Assembly (NCBI RefSeq): GCF_018619435.1
Contig: NZ_JAHFZF010000008.1
Coordinates: 62,001 to 126,000, forward strand
Length of the DNA: 64,000 nt
Direction: 5' to 3'
Origin: Rhodoferax sp. U11-2br
Lineage (GTDB): Bacteria > Pseudomonadota > Gammaproteobacteria > Burkholderiales > Burkholderiaceae_C
Positions within the stretch are counted from its first letter, which is position 1. Each line of letters opens with the position of its first letter. This document shows, in pieces, positions 39,541 through 48,158 of this stretch. The position numbers and the translations under genes are program-made. The notes below the pieces were generated by a model. It worked only from the letters and a program-made list of their open reading frames with translations, ran no database searches and had not been told where the DNA came from.

Positions 39541-40689
39541 TTACGGCGCAGGCTGGTAACACAGAACGCGGTTGCGCCCGGCTGCCTTAGCCTGGTACAT
39601 GGCCCTGTCAGCATCTCGCAACAAGGTCGTCAGGTCATAACAACCTGACGCCACACCAATGCTGACGGTGATCTTGAGCGGCTGTGCCATGGTGGGAATG
39701 GCTATTGCCGCCAACGATTGGCCCAACTGTTGGGCTACAAATTCGGCAGCATCTAGGTCGGTATCCGCCAGCAACACGGCAAACTCCTCGCCACCGATGC
39801 GGCCACACACGTCTGAACCACGAAAGCGATTTGCCATCAAGGTGCTGAGGTGCTGCAGCACCAGATCACCCACATGGTGACCATGTTGGTCGTTGATCTG
39901 TTTGAAGTGGTCGACATCAATCAGCAGCGCGCTGACAGGGGAGGCGTTGCGCAAACCGTGGCGGATAATCTGTTCACTCAACTCCACAAACGACCTGCGG
40001 TTGTGGATACCCGTCAGCGGGTCGGTGCGAGCCATGTGCTCGGCCTCCTGGTGCGCATGATGCAGTTCGTAACGCATCTGCAGGCTGCGTTGCATGGCAT
40101 CGGCCATAATTTTGGTGGCCTTGATGGAAATCGCCATGAAGAGTGTGGCCGACAGCGCCATGCCCAACGCCGTGCGGTCGTCCTGGGCATACAGCCAGAT
40201 GGTGCTGGGTAGCAAAACCGCTAACATCGCCAGGATGTTGATAAGCCGGTGGGCTGAATAAGTCACCATCGCACCCGCTGCCATACCCACCAGATGGTAG
40301 AGCACCACGCCACGCTCAACACCGGAGTCCATTGGTGTGATCCAGGCCGTACCAACACCCCAGACCAAGGATGACAGCAGGAGTGTGAGGGTAAAGGGCC
40401 GCTCCCAACTCAAGATGTCCTCCCCGCGGGGTTTCACGCGGAAATACTGCAGAAAGAACAGCAAGCGGATCAATGTGCTGCCAGCCAGCGCCGACATCCA
40501 CCACAGCAGCGACGTGTTATCAACCTGCCCCCACAAGGTCCAGCTCAGCACCAGGGCCACAATGGCACTGTAAAACACCGCAGGGAATGATTGCCTGAAC
40601 AGCAACACCAGGGTCTCCGCACGAATCTGGGTGGCATAGGACACTGGCTCCGCTGCCGGGGGTTCGGGCAAAGACTCTGTTACACGCAT
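39541..40689 (-). CDS. Membrane-bound diguanylate cyclase
   Basis: A 382-aa protein. About six membrane helices (residues ~25-190, including FPAVFYSAIVALVLSWTLW and LINILAMLAVLLPSTIWLY) are followed by a GGDEF domain starting at RTDPLTGIHNRRSF. The active site is RIGGEEFAVL, the GGEEF variant that is catalytically competent. An RxxD inhibitory site (RGSD) lies five residues before it, so product inhibition by c-di-GMP is expected. The N-terminal sensor is of unassigned type. ATG 40689 was preferred to an upstream GTG at 40743; neither has a good ribosome-binding site. Confidence 0.9.
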   Translation of the reverse strand: MRVTESLPEPPAAEPVSYATQIRAETLVLLFRQSFPAVFYSAIVALVLSWTLWGQVDNTSLLWWMSALAGSTLIRLLFFLQYFRVKPRGEDILSWERPFTLTLLLSSLVWGVGTAWITPMDSGVERGVVLYHLVGMAAGAMVTYSAHRLINILAMLAVLLPSTIWLYAQDDRTALGMALSATLFMAISIKATKIMADAMQRSLQMRYELHHAHQEAEHMARTDPLTGIHNRRSFVELSEQIIRHGLRNASPVSALLIDVDHFKQINDQHGHHVGDLVLQHLSTLMANRFRGSDVCGRIGGEEFAVLLADTDLDAAEFVAQQLGQSLAAIAIPTMAQPLKITVSIGVASGCYDLTTLLRDADRAMYQAKAAGRNRVLCYQPAP

Positions 40690-40824
40690 GTTGAACGGAT
40701 AGGTAGAAAACCCCGATGCTCGGGCGCCATAAAAAAGATGCACCCACCAGTCTGGCGGCTCAGCAGTCTAACAGCATGGGTGCCCCAACAAAGTGAGCAT
40801 ATCCACACTGAGTCAGACCATGAA

Positions 40825-40880
40825 TTTTTGATGGAATACACCTATAACCCTTAATATATATGGGCTAAACACTACAAAAT
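40825..40880 (-). repeat. Dispersed palindromic repeat, copy 4 (reverse orientation)
   Basis: Read on the minus strand this gives TTTTGTAGTGTTTAGCCC, an AT-rich loop, then AAGGGTTATAGG and TGTATTCCATCAAAAA, matching the layout of copies 1 and 7 with several changes. It lies in the space between two GGDEF genes, near the 3' end of the one at 40903. It is a weak copy. Confidence 0.45.
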
Positions 40881-40902
40881 AAGCAGCGCTTTGAGATCCA
40901 GC

Positions 40903-42366
40903 TTAGGACTGCAGGCGCCGCTCGATCTGGCTCTCTTGGTAATGGCGGTTTTTGGCTTCGTACATGGCTCGGTCGGCCCGGTGCAACGTGACCTCCAGCT
41001 GGTCTCCCGCATGGGAGGTGGCGGCGCCGATGGCCATGCTCAGCTTATGACCCGAGTAGAACTGGTTGTTGAGCTCCAGAATCGAATGGATGCGCTCCAC
41101 AATGGCCTGGGCGACGCGCTCATCGGCACCGGGTAGCAACATGGCAAATTCATCACCGCCAGTGCGGGCAACACAGGCGTTGGGGCTATTGACTTTGCTC
41201 AGAACCTCGCCAGCACGGCGCAGCAAAGCGTCCCCCGCGATGTGGCCACTTTCGTCGTTGACACGCTTGAGGCCATTGAGGTCGATCACCAGCACACTCA
41301 GCGGCCAAGGGCCCTTGCGGGACAAGCGGTTCAGCTCGTCCATGTAGAAAGCACGGTTGCGCAGCTGGGTCAGAGAGTCATGTTTGCCCAGGTACTCCAG
41401 ATAGGCCTCGGCCTTCTTGCGGGCGGTGATGTCCACCAGCGACACCAGCACCAGATCCCAGTTCGCCAGATGGTCGGGCAACACCGCAAATTGCATGTGG
41501 ATGTTGATCAGGTCCCCACTCAGCCGGTAGTTGACCACCTCGCGCATCAGTGTGGTCTTGCCCTGCCACAGCTCAATCAATTGTTCGGCAAACGAATCCC
41601 GCATCTCACCCTGGAAAACATCGCCCAGGCGGGCCAGCAACTCGGCCTTGCTTTGTGCGCCAAACATGCTCAGCGTCTGCCTGTTCACGTCGATGACGCG
41701 TATCTCCTGCATACAGCGCGACACAAATTCGGGATGCACATTGATGAAGGTGCGGAAGTCCTCGATACCACGCTGGCGCAGTTCATCGAGCAGCAGCTTG
41801 ACCGCGCTGAAATCCTCGACCCACAGAGATACCGGGGAGTAGTCGAACAGGTCGCGGGTATGCTGCTCGCTGGCCTTGAGCAACCGGGCACTCTTCAGCT
41901 CATGGGTGATGTCTTCCAGGGACACCATGACGCGGGCCCAGCTGTTTTCATGACCCTGGAGCACGCGGGCGTGGACCTTCACATCCAGTCGCCGCCCGTC
42001 CAGGCTGTAGTTCACCGTTTGCACAGAAAAGCCGAGTGATCCTTCCCACATGGGCAGGAGCTGCTCCATCAGTTTGCCCAGCATGTCGCCCCGGAACACC
42101 TTGTCCAGATTCGCCAGCAGCTCATCCTGGCTGCGTGCACCAAATATCTCCAGGCTGCGCTGGTTCACCTGCAGCACCAGCAAACAGGCCGCACACTCGG
42201 CCAGGCTGCTCGGGTGGGCCTGCACATGTGCCTGCAGATCGGTCACGCCCTGGCTGCGCCAGTTGTCGAACAGCTGCTTGAGTGCGCTGAAATCTTCCAG
42301 CCACAAGGAAACGGGGGCCAGATCAAACAGTTGCGCGTAATCGGCCGGAATAGAAACATGGGACAC
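40903..42366 (-). CDS. Diguanylate cyclase with tandem duplicated PAS-like domains
   Basis: A soluble 487-aa protein. Two homologous sensor modules of ~150 aa stand in tandem: the first starts PVSLWLEDFSALKQLFDNWR and the second PVSLWVEDFSAVKLLLDELR. Each contains a PAS-like core (VNQRSLEIFGARSQDEL / VNRQTLSMFGAQSKAEL) and ends in a PAC-type SLEDITHE / SLVDITAR. A GGDEF domain follows (HDSLTQLRNRAFY, RTGGDEFAMLLP), active but without an RxxD site. The start is GTG 42366, with AGGAGG seven nt upstream, rather than the longer open frame to 42486. Its ligand is unknown. Confidence 0.88.
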   Translation of the reverse strand: MSHVSIPADYAQLFDLAPVSLWLEDFSALKQLFDNWRSQGVTDLQAHVQAHPSSLAECAACLLVLQVNQRSLEIFGARSQDELLANLDKVFRGDMLGKLMEQLLPMWEGSLGFSVQTVNYSLDGRRLDVKVHARVLQGHENSWARVMVSLEDITHELKSARLLKASEQHTRDLFDYSPVSLWVEDFSAVKLLLDELRQRGIEDFRTFINVHPEFVSRCMQEIRVIDVNRQTLSMFGAQSKAELLARLGDVFQGEMRDSFAEQLIELWQGKTTLMREVVNYRLSGDLINIHMQFAVLPDHLANWDLVLVSLVDITARKKAEAYLEYLGKHDSLTQLRNRAFYMDELNRLSRKGPWPLSVLVIDLNGLKRVNDESGHIAGDALLRRAGEVLSKVNSPNACVARTGGDEFAMLLPGADERVAQAIVERIHSILELNNQFYSGHKLSMAIGAATSHAGDQLEVTLHRADRAMYEAKNRHYQESQIERRLQS

Positions 42367-42513
42367 AGCAAAACCTCCTGAGGGGTATTGTGCAGGGTCC
42401 CATCGGCCGCCACCGGCAGGTGAGGCATGCTGGTGAAAAAACCCGGCTACCCTGAAACACCGCAGCAAGAACCGTGCGCGGCGCAAGCACTAGGTGGTAA
42501 ACCTGCTGTCTGC

Positions 42514-43449
42514 TCAGGCAGCCGGATGGGCCGTGTCCTGGCCAGCCTGGGGGGCGGACGCAGGCTGTGTGGAGTCGAGCTGTAAAAAGCGGTCTTCGAT
42601 AAAAGCCTTTTCAGTTTTTTGCCGCTGAAACTCCATCTCCATCTGCTCGATCTTGGCCAGAAGCGACTTTTCACGGCCAGCCAACACGTCGATCTGGTCC
42701 TGCTGGTCCTGAATCAGCGCTGCCTGGTCAATCGGTGCCAAGTCAGCCCCCTCGACAGCTGAGCCTGGCACGCGACGGGTGGCAAAGTTCTGGGCGTTGA
42801 CCTGGGCGCGGATTTCGTCAAGCTGCAAAGCATTGTCTTCCGCCAGTTTCTCGGCCGCACGTGTGCGCTCACGCGCCTTTTGCAGTTCAGCTTCCAGGTC
42901 TGCTGTTTGCTGCATCAGGCTGTCCACCACCGACTGCTTGACACCCTGCACTTCGCTGATCTCGCTGCGCAGCTGCTCGTTGCTGGTCGAGGCTTCTTTG
43001 AGGTGAAACTGGATCTCTTCGACCTGCTCCTGCAGCATATGATTTTTGGACAGCGCGGTGTTGAGTTCAGCCTGCAACTTGGCACGGATGTCTTCTACGT
43101 GGGTCTTCTCTTCGGCCGCACTGGCAGCAGCCCCGGCGGCGGTAGCGCTGCCTTGCGCCAGGTTGTCGATCAGGTTTTGCAGCTTGAACGACAGCACGCT
43201 GATGGCGCGGCCACTTGCGTTGTCATGCGTCTGGTGCGCCTGGCTGACACGTTCAAGCTCCGTGGCCGTGCGATTGGCGGCGATCTTGAGGTGTTTACCC
43301 GCCTCAATGGTCAGGCTGGCGGCCTTGAGCAGATCTACCCGGCTTTGCGCGGTGGTGTTGAGAATGCGATAAAGCAGATAACCCGACCCAGCCATGAAGA
43401 CCAGGTTGGAAAAGAACAGAAAGCCGTAGGCGATGTTCAACCAGTTCAT
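42514..43449 (-). CDS. Membrane-anchored coiled-coil protein
   Basis: A 311-aa protein with one N-terminal membrane helix (IAYGFLFFSNLVFMAGSGYLLYRIL). A long cytoplasmic coiled coil follows (residues ~95-225, many heptads such as LQAELNTALSKNHMLQEQVEEIQFHLKE, broken here only by a Gly/Ala-rich stretch). A second coiled coil is near 245-290 and the tail is Ala/Pro/Gln-rich. I do not recognise a family. Its ATG overlaps the stop of the response regulator gene by 4 nt, so it is coupled to it and may act as its output or scaffold. Confidence 0.8.
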   Translation of the reverse strand: MNWLNIAYGFLFFSNLVFMAGSGYLLYRILNTTAQSRVDLLKAASLTIEAGKHLKIAANRTATELERVSQAHQTHDNASGRAISVLSFKLQNLIDNLAQGSATAAGAAASAAEEKTHVEDIRAKLQAELNTALSKNHMLQEQVEEIQFHLKEASTSNEQLRSEISEVQGVKQSVVDSLMQQTADLEAELQKARERTRAAEKLAEDNALQLDEIRAQVNAQNFATRRVPGSAVEGADLAPIDQAALIQDQQDQIDVLAGREKSLLAKIEQMEMEFQRQKTEKAFIEDRFLQLDSTQPASAPQAGQDTAHPAA

Positions 43450-44423
43450 GATGTCATCACAAAAAATGCCATCCGTCCCTCACCGTAACCTGGAATGGCC
43501 AGTCGGAAATCGGAACGCTGCCCCGGCTGGGCCAGTACCGTGGCCAGCTTGGCAAAGGAGTTTTTGACCACACTGGCCTTGGCCATGGTGACCTCGGTGA
43601 CCGGCGACGCTGCCGATTCGCTCAGGCCCACCGCAGCGGCACGCAGAAACTCATTGGCCTTGTCCATCATCACGGCACTGGGCTGGCCGCTGGCCATCAG
43701 GGCCCGCACCTCATTGGGCAACATACGCGCCGCGCCACCGCCCACCATACACACGGCATTGGCATCCATGACCCCAATGGCATAGACACCTTTGACCTCA
43801 TTCGCAGCGTAGAGGCCCAGCAAATTCTGGGAGGTCAGTGCCTCCAGCGTCATTTTTTCATGGGGAATCAGGCGAAACGGAATGTTGCCCAAGCGGTCCA
43901 GCAGCAGCAGCTGCATGGCCGCATGGCTGATCGGATCTTCCCCACGGCGCTGGAGCAAGGCGGAAGCGGCATCTAGGGGACTTGCGGCAACGCCGTCCAG
44001 CGTGGCGGGAGCCCCACCCACCAGGTCCTTCACCGCATTGGCCACCACCGCCACCAGTTCAGCATCGTCAAAAGGTTTGTGCAGGATGAACAGCGCACCA
44101 TTGCTGATGGCTTCCTCTAGCAGCGCCGGGGTGCGCTCGGTGGTGACGAACCCCACCCGCACATCCTGGTGCCCGAGCTGGCGCAGCGCCTGCACCATCT
44201 CCAGGCCCGACACCTTGGGCATATGCCAGTCGGTGATCACTAGGTCTGGCTTGAACGACGCGATCAGGTCCAGCGCCTGCTCACCGTCCAGGGCAGTCTC
44301 CACTTCAATGGGCGAGTAACCACAACGCAGGATGGCGCGCCGCACAATGGCCTGAATGGCACGGCTGTCATCGACCACCAGGAAGCGTAGAGGCGAAGGC
44401 AATTGAATTGGAACTGTGGACAT
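43446..44423 (-). CDS. Response regulator with CheX/CheC-like C-terminal domain
   Basis: A 325-aa protein. The REC domain (residues ~12-135) has acidic pocket D18/D19 (VVDDS), phosphoacceptor D65 (VITDWHMPK), T94/T95 and K116 (LHKPFDD). After a linker, residues ~165-325 form a second domain with segments NLLGLYAANEVKGVYAIG and YGEGRMAFFVMTS. These vaguely resemble the CheC/CheX fold but lack the ExxN catalytic signature. The output is not DNA-binding. It is flanked by a CheX-like gene upstream (5 nt gap) and a coiled-coil gene downstream (overlap). Confidence 0.8.
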   Translation of the reverse strand: MSTVPIQLPSPLRFLVVDDSRAIQAIVRRAILRCGYSPIEVETALDGEQALDLIASFKPDLVITDWHMPKVSGLEMVQALRQLGHQDVRVGFVTTERTPALLEEAISNGALFILHKPFDDAELVAVVANAVKDLVGGAPATLDGVAASPLDAASALLQRRGEDPISHAAMQLLLLDRLGNIPFRLIPHEKMTLEALTSQNLLGLYAANEVKGVYAIGVMDANAVCMVGGGAARMLPNEVRALMASGQPSAVMMDKANEFLRAAAVGLSESAASPVTEVTMAKASVVKNSFAKLATVLAQPGQRSDFRLAIPGYGEGRMAFFVMTS

Positions 44424-44428
44424 GGTCG

Positions 44429-44923
44429 TCAGTGAGGTTGGCTGAAAATATGGTACTCGACAACAAAGAGCTGCGCGTTGTCGGTGTTGCTGACATACAC
44501 CGACGCAACGGTGCTACCTGTGGCAATCTGCTCATAGTCGGCTTGGCTGGCCAGGAAAGGCAAACCCATATGGATGTCGGAGCTGTCGCTGACATGCAGT
44601 GCCACACAATCTGAGAACAGGTTGCAGACCTCGGCACACGCATCGTGCAAATCGGCATCCTGCAGGCAAGTGGTGTCAACACCAAACATGTGGGCTGCCA
44701 CACCAAGGGCATCCGGGCGCTCAATCAACACACCAATGCCGCCGGTGCGGTAGTCCGGCGACAGCCTGAGCGGCATGAAATAACTGAACTCGGTGAAGCC
44801 CAGCGCCGCCTGCTGGGTCTCACACAGGTCAAAACCGCGTTCCTGGCCGGACAAGAATTCCCATGCTTTGGTCAAGCCAGCGCACACTTGCTGGATGTTG
44901 TTGCAGGGGTATGAGCGAGGCAT
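44429..44923 (-). CDS. CheX-like CheY-phosphatase domain protein
   Basis: A 164-aa single-domain protein. It contains the phosphatase signature of the CheC/CheX/FliY family: D94-x3-E98-x2-N101 in HDACAEVCNLF and a Pro at 122, which fits the D/S-x3-E-x2-N-x(about 21)-P pattern. Such proteins dephosphorylate response regulators of the CheY type. ATG 44923 was preferred to the TTG at 44941. It precedes the response regulator gene by 5 nt, so that protein is the obvious partner. Confidence 0.72.
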   Translation of the reverse strand: MPRSYPCNNIQQVCAGLTKAWEFLSGQERGFDLCETQQAALGFTEFSYFMPLRLSPDYRTGGIGVLIERPDALGVAAHMFGVDTTCLQDADLHDACAEVCNLFSDCVALHVSDSSDIHMGLPFLASQADYEQIATGSTVASVYVSNTDNAQLFVVEYHIFSQPH

Positions 44924-45134
44924 TGAGCCAGTATCCGGCAATCAGGCGCGGTACGTCAAATTCCTCGCAACGTACTCGGGGGGAGACACAGGCGGTCTAT
45001 CCTGTCACAGGAGTCATGCTACGATTATTTCGTGATGCCCTTGCGTCCAACGACACGCTGACCCAACAGGATGGCCCATGGGTTGACATAGAACGTGGTT
45101 TGCCTTCGTTTCCGAGTTGTTTTGCACACAAACC

Positions 45135-46301
45135 ATGTCCAGCATGCACTTGCTCACACTCCGTTTCAGAGACAACGCGCAGGAAAAAGAATTTCTCAGC
45201 GCCACGCAGACGCGCACACGTCAGCAAGGCCAATTTGCCTGTGTGGTTGGGATGCTGGTGTATCTTTTACACGGCGTCCTCGATCAATGGTTCGTGGCCC
45301 CTGAGCTGTTCGGCCAGATCTGGCTGGTGCGCGCTGCAGCGCTGTGTGTTCCGATCTTGGTTCTGCTGCTGTCCTTGACCTCTTGGTTCGCCCCCTTGAC
45401 GCATGTGTTGCTGGCCTTGGTGGGTGCAGCGGCCGCAGCCGGGCTCATCGGCATGCAGATGCACCTGCCGCTGGAAAGCGCTCCGTACTACTACCCGATG
45501 ATGGTGGTGGTGACGTTTTACACCTACAACTTCATCGGTACACGCTTCATCTATGCGCTGTGTGTCGATCTGGGGATGCTGCTGGCCTACAACCTGATCT
45601 TTGGCCTGGTGCTCGATTACCCTGTTCACACTCTCATGGGCCACGACTTTTTCATCGTCTCGGCCAACTTGATTGGGGGCTCGGTGGGTTACCTCACCGA
45701 GCGTCAGCGCCGCCTGCTGTATCTGCGCGAAAAGGAACTCGATGCCGAGCGCAACCACCATCTGCACCGTTCCTTGCATGATGGCCTCACGGGTCTGCCC
45801 AATCGCGAGCTGCTCTACGACCGCATTCTTCAGGCTGAACTCAGCGCCACCCGCGAAAAAATACGCCATTGCGGCTTGTTCCTGGACCTGGATGGCTTCA
45901 AAAGCATCAATGACGTGTACGGCCACAAAGCGGGTGACCAAACGCTGCGTGAGGTCGCCAAACGCCTGTTATCCACCGTCAGGGCCAGCGATACGGTCGC
46001 GCGCATCGGTGGTGATGAGTTCTTTGTGCTGGCTGAAAACATCGAAGACCTGTCTGCAGCCCGCGCCTTGGCCCACAAGATACTGGCCGAGCTCTGCGCG
46101 CCTTTTGTGTTCCTGCCAGAACACACGCAGCTGGGTGCCAGCATTGGCATCTGCCCTTTTCCCTATGAAGGCATGACAGTGTCCGACTTGATCCATCGGG
46201 CTGATGAAGCCATGTATCGGGTCAAAATGTCCGGCAAGGGCAATATGGCAGTGGCGGATTTCCCCAAGACATCCGACGCGACAAGCGCCAGCTGGAGCTA
46301 A
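45135..46301 (+). CDS. Membrane-bound diguanylate cyclase
   Basis: A 388-aa protein. Five or six membrane helices (ACVVGMLVYLLHGVLDQW, IWLVRAAALCVPILVLLLSL, THVLLALVGAAAAAGLIGM, YYPMMVVVTFYTYNFIGTRF, LGMLLAYNLIFGLVL, FFIVSANLIGGSVGYL) form the sensor. A GGDEF domain follows: HDGLTGLPNRELLYDRIL and RIGGDEFFVLAE. RASD five residues upstream of GGDEF is an intact inhibitory RxxD site. The ATG at 45144 (MHLLTLRFRD) is an alternative start; no ribosome-binding site settles it. It converges with the MFS gene. Confidence 0.88.
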   Translation: MSSMHLLTLRFRDNAQEKEFLSATQTRTRQQGQFACVVGMLVYLLHGVLDQWFVAPELFGQIWLVRAAALCVPILVLLLSLTSWFAPLTHVLLALVGAAAAAGLIGMQMHLPLESAPYYYPMMVVVTFYTYNFIGTRFIYALCVDLGMLLAYNLIFGLVLDYPVHTLMGHDFFIVSANLIGGSVGYLTERQRRLLYLREKELDAERNHHLHRSLHDGLTGLPNRELLYDRILQAELSATREKIRHCGLFLDLDGFKSINDVYGHKAGDQTLREVAKRLLSTVRASDTVARIGGDEFFVLAENIEDLSAARALAHKILAELCAPFVFLPEHTQLGASIGICPFPYEGMTVSDLIHRADEAMYRVKMSGKGNMAVADFPKTSDATSASWS

Positions 46302-46339
46302 TGAGTCACCCCAGACTGGTCAACAAGCAGTTGGCGTCC

Positions 46340-46410
46340 AGCCAAGTCAAATACTACAAATTTTCTAGCTACCAGACCTTGTATCAAAAGGGCTGGATGC
46401 ATATTTCTCT
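46340..46410 (+). repeat. Dispersed palindromic repeat, copy 5
   Basis: CTAGCTACCAGACCTT, a short loop (GTATCAA), then AAGGGCTGGATGCATATTT follow the same plan as copies 1 and 7, with one mismatch in the 9-bp stem (CCAGACCTT against AAGGGCTGG). It occupies the 138-nt space between the convergent GGDEF and MFS genes. Confidence 0.6.
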
Positions 46411-46439
46411 TGTACTCTTTGGCCAATGCCGGTGCGGCG

Positions 46440-47663
46440 TCACTGGGCGCTGGGCGAGCCCGAGCCTCGTGTCACGCGCCACATGCCGACACCACCGAGC
46501 AAACCACAAGCCGCCAGTACCCACCAGATACCGCTTGCAGGTGCTGCCTCAGATCCCCCCAGGCCCGCACCCACTGCCGCCTGCCCCACCAGTGCGGCAC
46601 ACCCGCCGACGCTGGACATGAAGCCATAACAGGTGCCCAGGGGGCAGTCCCGCGCATACCGCGGCAAAACGGTGGCAAACAGCGGAAAACACAGGATCGA
46701 CCCCAGCGACAACAGTACTGCCAGGACCAGCATCGCCGCCAGTGGCCAGGCCGCCAGCACCACTGGCGACAGGAAGGCCGTGCCCATGAGTGCCAACCCG
46801 CAGCCCATCGCGGCAGCATCCCCCAGGCGTGGCACCAGCCAGCGGCTCACAGGCCATTGCAAGGCGATGCCCACCACGGCGCTGAGTGTGAACACCGCAC
46901 TGAGTGTGCTGTCCCCCAGACCGTGCTGTTGGACAAAGGCCGGCACAGCCAGATACAGCTGGTGAAACATCACCTGGTAGGTGGCACAACAGCCAACAAA
47001 ACGCAGCAGGTTGGGCTCTGCCAACTGCGCGAACAAAGACCTGGGCGACGCGTGCACAGCGTCCGACACCAACGGACGTGGAGGCCTTGGCGAGCCTTGA
47101 TCGGGCGGGAGCAGTCTCCATTGCAGCACCCCAAACCCCAGAAACAATGCACCGGCCACACAGCCTGTCAAGCGAAAGTCCACGTTCAGCAGCGCCAGAC
47201 CCACCAGTGGGCCCAGCAGCATCCCGGCTTCACTGGCTAGGTTGTGCAAGGTAAAGGCGTAGCGCCGCTGTGACAAATCGGGGCACTGGGCGGCCAGACA
47301 GGCCTGGGCACAGGGTGTGAACAGGGCACCCGCAAAGCCTGTCAAAAAGGCGGCCAGCAACAGCAATGGCAATGTTTCGGCCCAGCCCAGCATGGCAAAG
47401 CCCACACTCCGCAAGAAACAGCCCCAGACGATGGCCCTGCGGTAGCCCAAACGGTCTCCCAGCCAGCCGCCGAGCAGAAACAAGCCCTGCTGGCTGAACA
47501 CGCGCAGCCCCATGACAAGCCCGGTGATCCAGCCCGCCAGCCCCAGGTCCGCGCCCATGTGCTGCGCCAGGTAGGGCATCAGCATGTAAAAACCCAGGTT
47601 GAACGCCAGCCCGTTGGCGACCAACACGCGGGCGGCGGGACTGAGCGCGCGCCAGCGGTTCAC
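46440..47663 (-). CDS. Major facilitator superfamily transporter
   Basis: A 407-aa protein with 12 predicted membrane helices. The MFS motif GGWLGDRLGYRRAIVWG lies between helices 2 and 3, and the second half repeats the pattern less clearly (WPVSRWLVPRLGDA). It resembles MdtH-like drug/H+ antiporters. The start is GTG at 47663, overlapping the cupredoxin stop by 4 nt (GTGA), so it belongs to the iron-type ABC operon upstream. Its substrate could be a metal chelate or siderophore, as inference from context only. Confidence 0.88.
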   Translation of the reverse strand: MNRWRALSPAARVLVANGLAFNLGFYMLMPYLAQHMGADLGLAGWITGLVMGLRVFSQQGLFLLGGWLGDRLGYRRAIVWGCFLRSVGFAMLGWAETLPLLLLAAFLTGFAGALFTPCAQACLAAQCPDLSQRRYAFTLHNLASEAGMLLGPLVGLALLNVDFRLTGCVAGALFLGFGVLQWRLLPPDQGSPRPPRPLVSDAVHASPRSLFAQLAEPNLLRFVGCCATYQVMFHQLYLAVPAFVQQHGLGDSTLSAVFTLSAVVGIALQWPVSRWLVPRLGDAAAMGCGLALMGTAFLSPVVLAAWPLAAMLVLAVLLSLGSILCFPLFATVLPRYARDCPLGTCYGFMSSVGGCAALVGQAAVGAGLGGSEAAPASGIWWVLAACGLLGGVGMWRVTRGSGSPSAQ

Positions 47664-48133
47664 TTGACAAGCGCCAGCAAGCTGTCGACACGCGCACCAT
47701 GGCTGTAGATCCGCCCCTGCGTGGACTTCATGACCGCAGTGGCGGCGGCGTGGTTGACCGCCTCACCGACCTGAATGAGCCCAACCATGCCCATCATCAG
47801 ATGGGGTGGGCAGTTGTAGAAATACAGGCCTTGATGCGCCAGCGTCACCACAAACGGCTGATCTTCCTCGCTGAGCCAGGGCTTCGCACCATCGGGAACA
47901 GCCAGGCTGCGCACAAAATGGCCGGTGCTGGTGGGCTCAAAACGCAGTGTGTCACCCACCTGGGCGTGCACAAAGGCCGGCTCAAACACCATGGAGCCGT
48001 CTGTGCCAGCGTTGAGCATGCGCACCACATGCTCTGCGCTCCAGGCAGGCGCGGCAAAAAGGCTGCAAAGTGCCAGCAAGCCCCTCAGAAGTGGGCGGTG
48101 CAGGTAGGAAAAGTGAACTGTGTGGGTCGTCAT
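47660..48133 (-). CDS. Pseudoazurin-like cupredoxin (type 1 copper protein)
   Basis: A periplasmic blue copper protein of 157 aa. A signal peptide (LLRGLLALCSLFAAPAWSA) is followed by a pseudoazurin-type domain. The copper ligands are H72 (STGHFVRSL), C108, H111 and M116 in YNCPPHLMMGMVG, with the same C-x2-H-x4-M spacing as pseudoazurin. The likely role is electron transfer. It sits between an ABC-importer ATPase gene (25 nt upstream) and an MFS gene (4-nt overlap), an unusual place for a pseudoazurin. Confidence 0.88.
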   Translation of the reverse strand: MTTHTVHFSYLHRPLLRGLLALCSLFAAPAWSAEHVVRMLNAGTDGSMVFEPAFVHAQVGDTLRFEPTSTGHFVRSLAVPDGAKPWLSEEDQPFVVTLAHQGLYFYNCPPHLMMGMVGLIQVGEAVNHAAATAVMKSTQGRIYSHGARVDSLLALVK

Positions 48134-48158
48134 ATCGACATTTTCATTTCTGAGGCCA

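Noticed and set aside
45083..45088. TTGACA as a -35 for the GGDEF gene at 45135
   Set aside because: No TATAAT-like hexamer lies 16-19 nt downstream.
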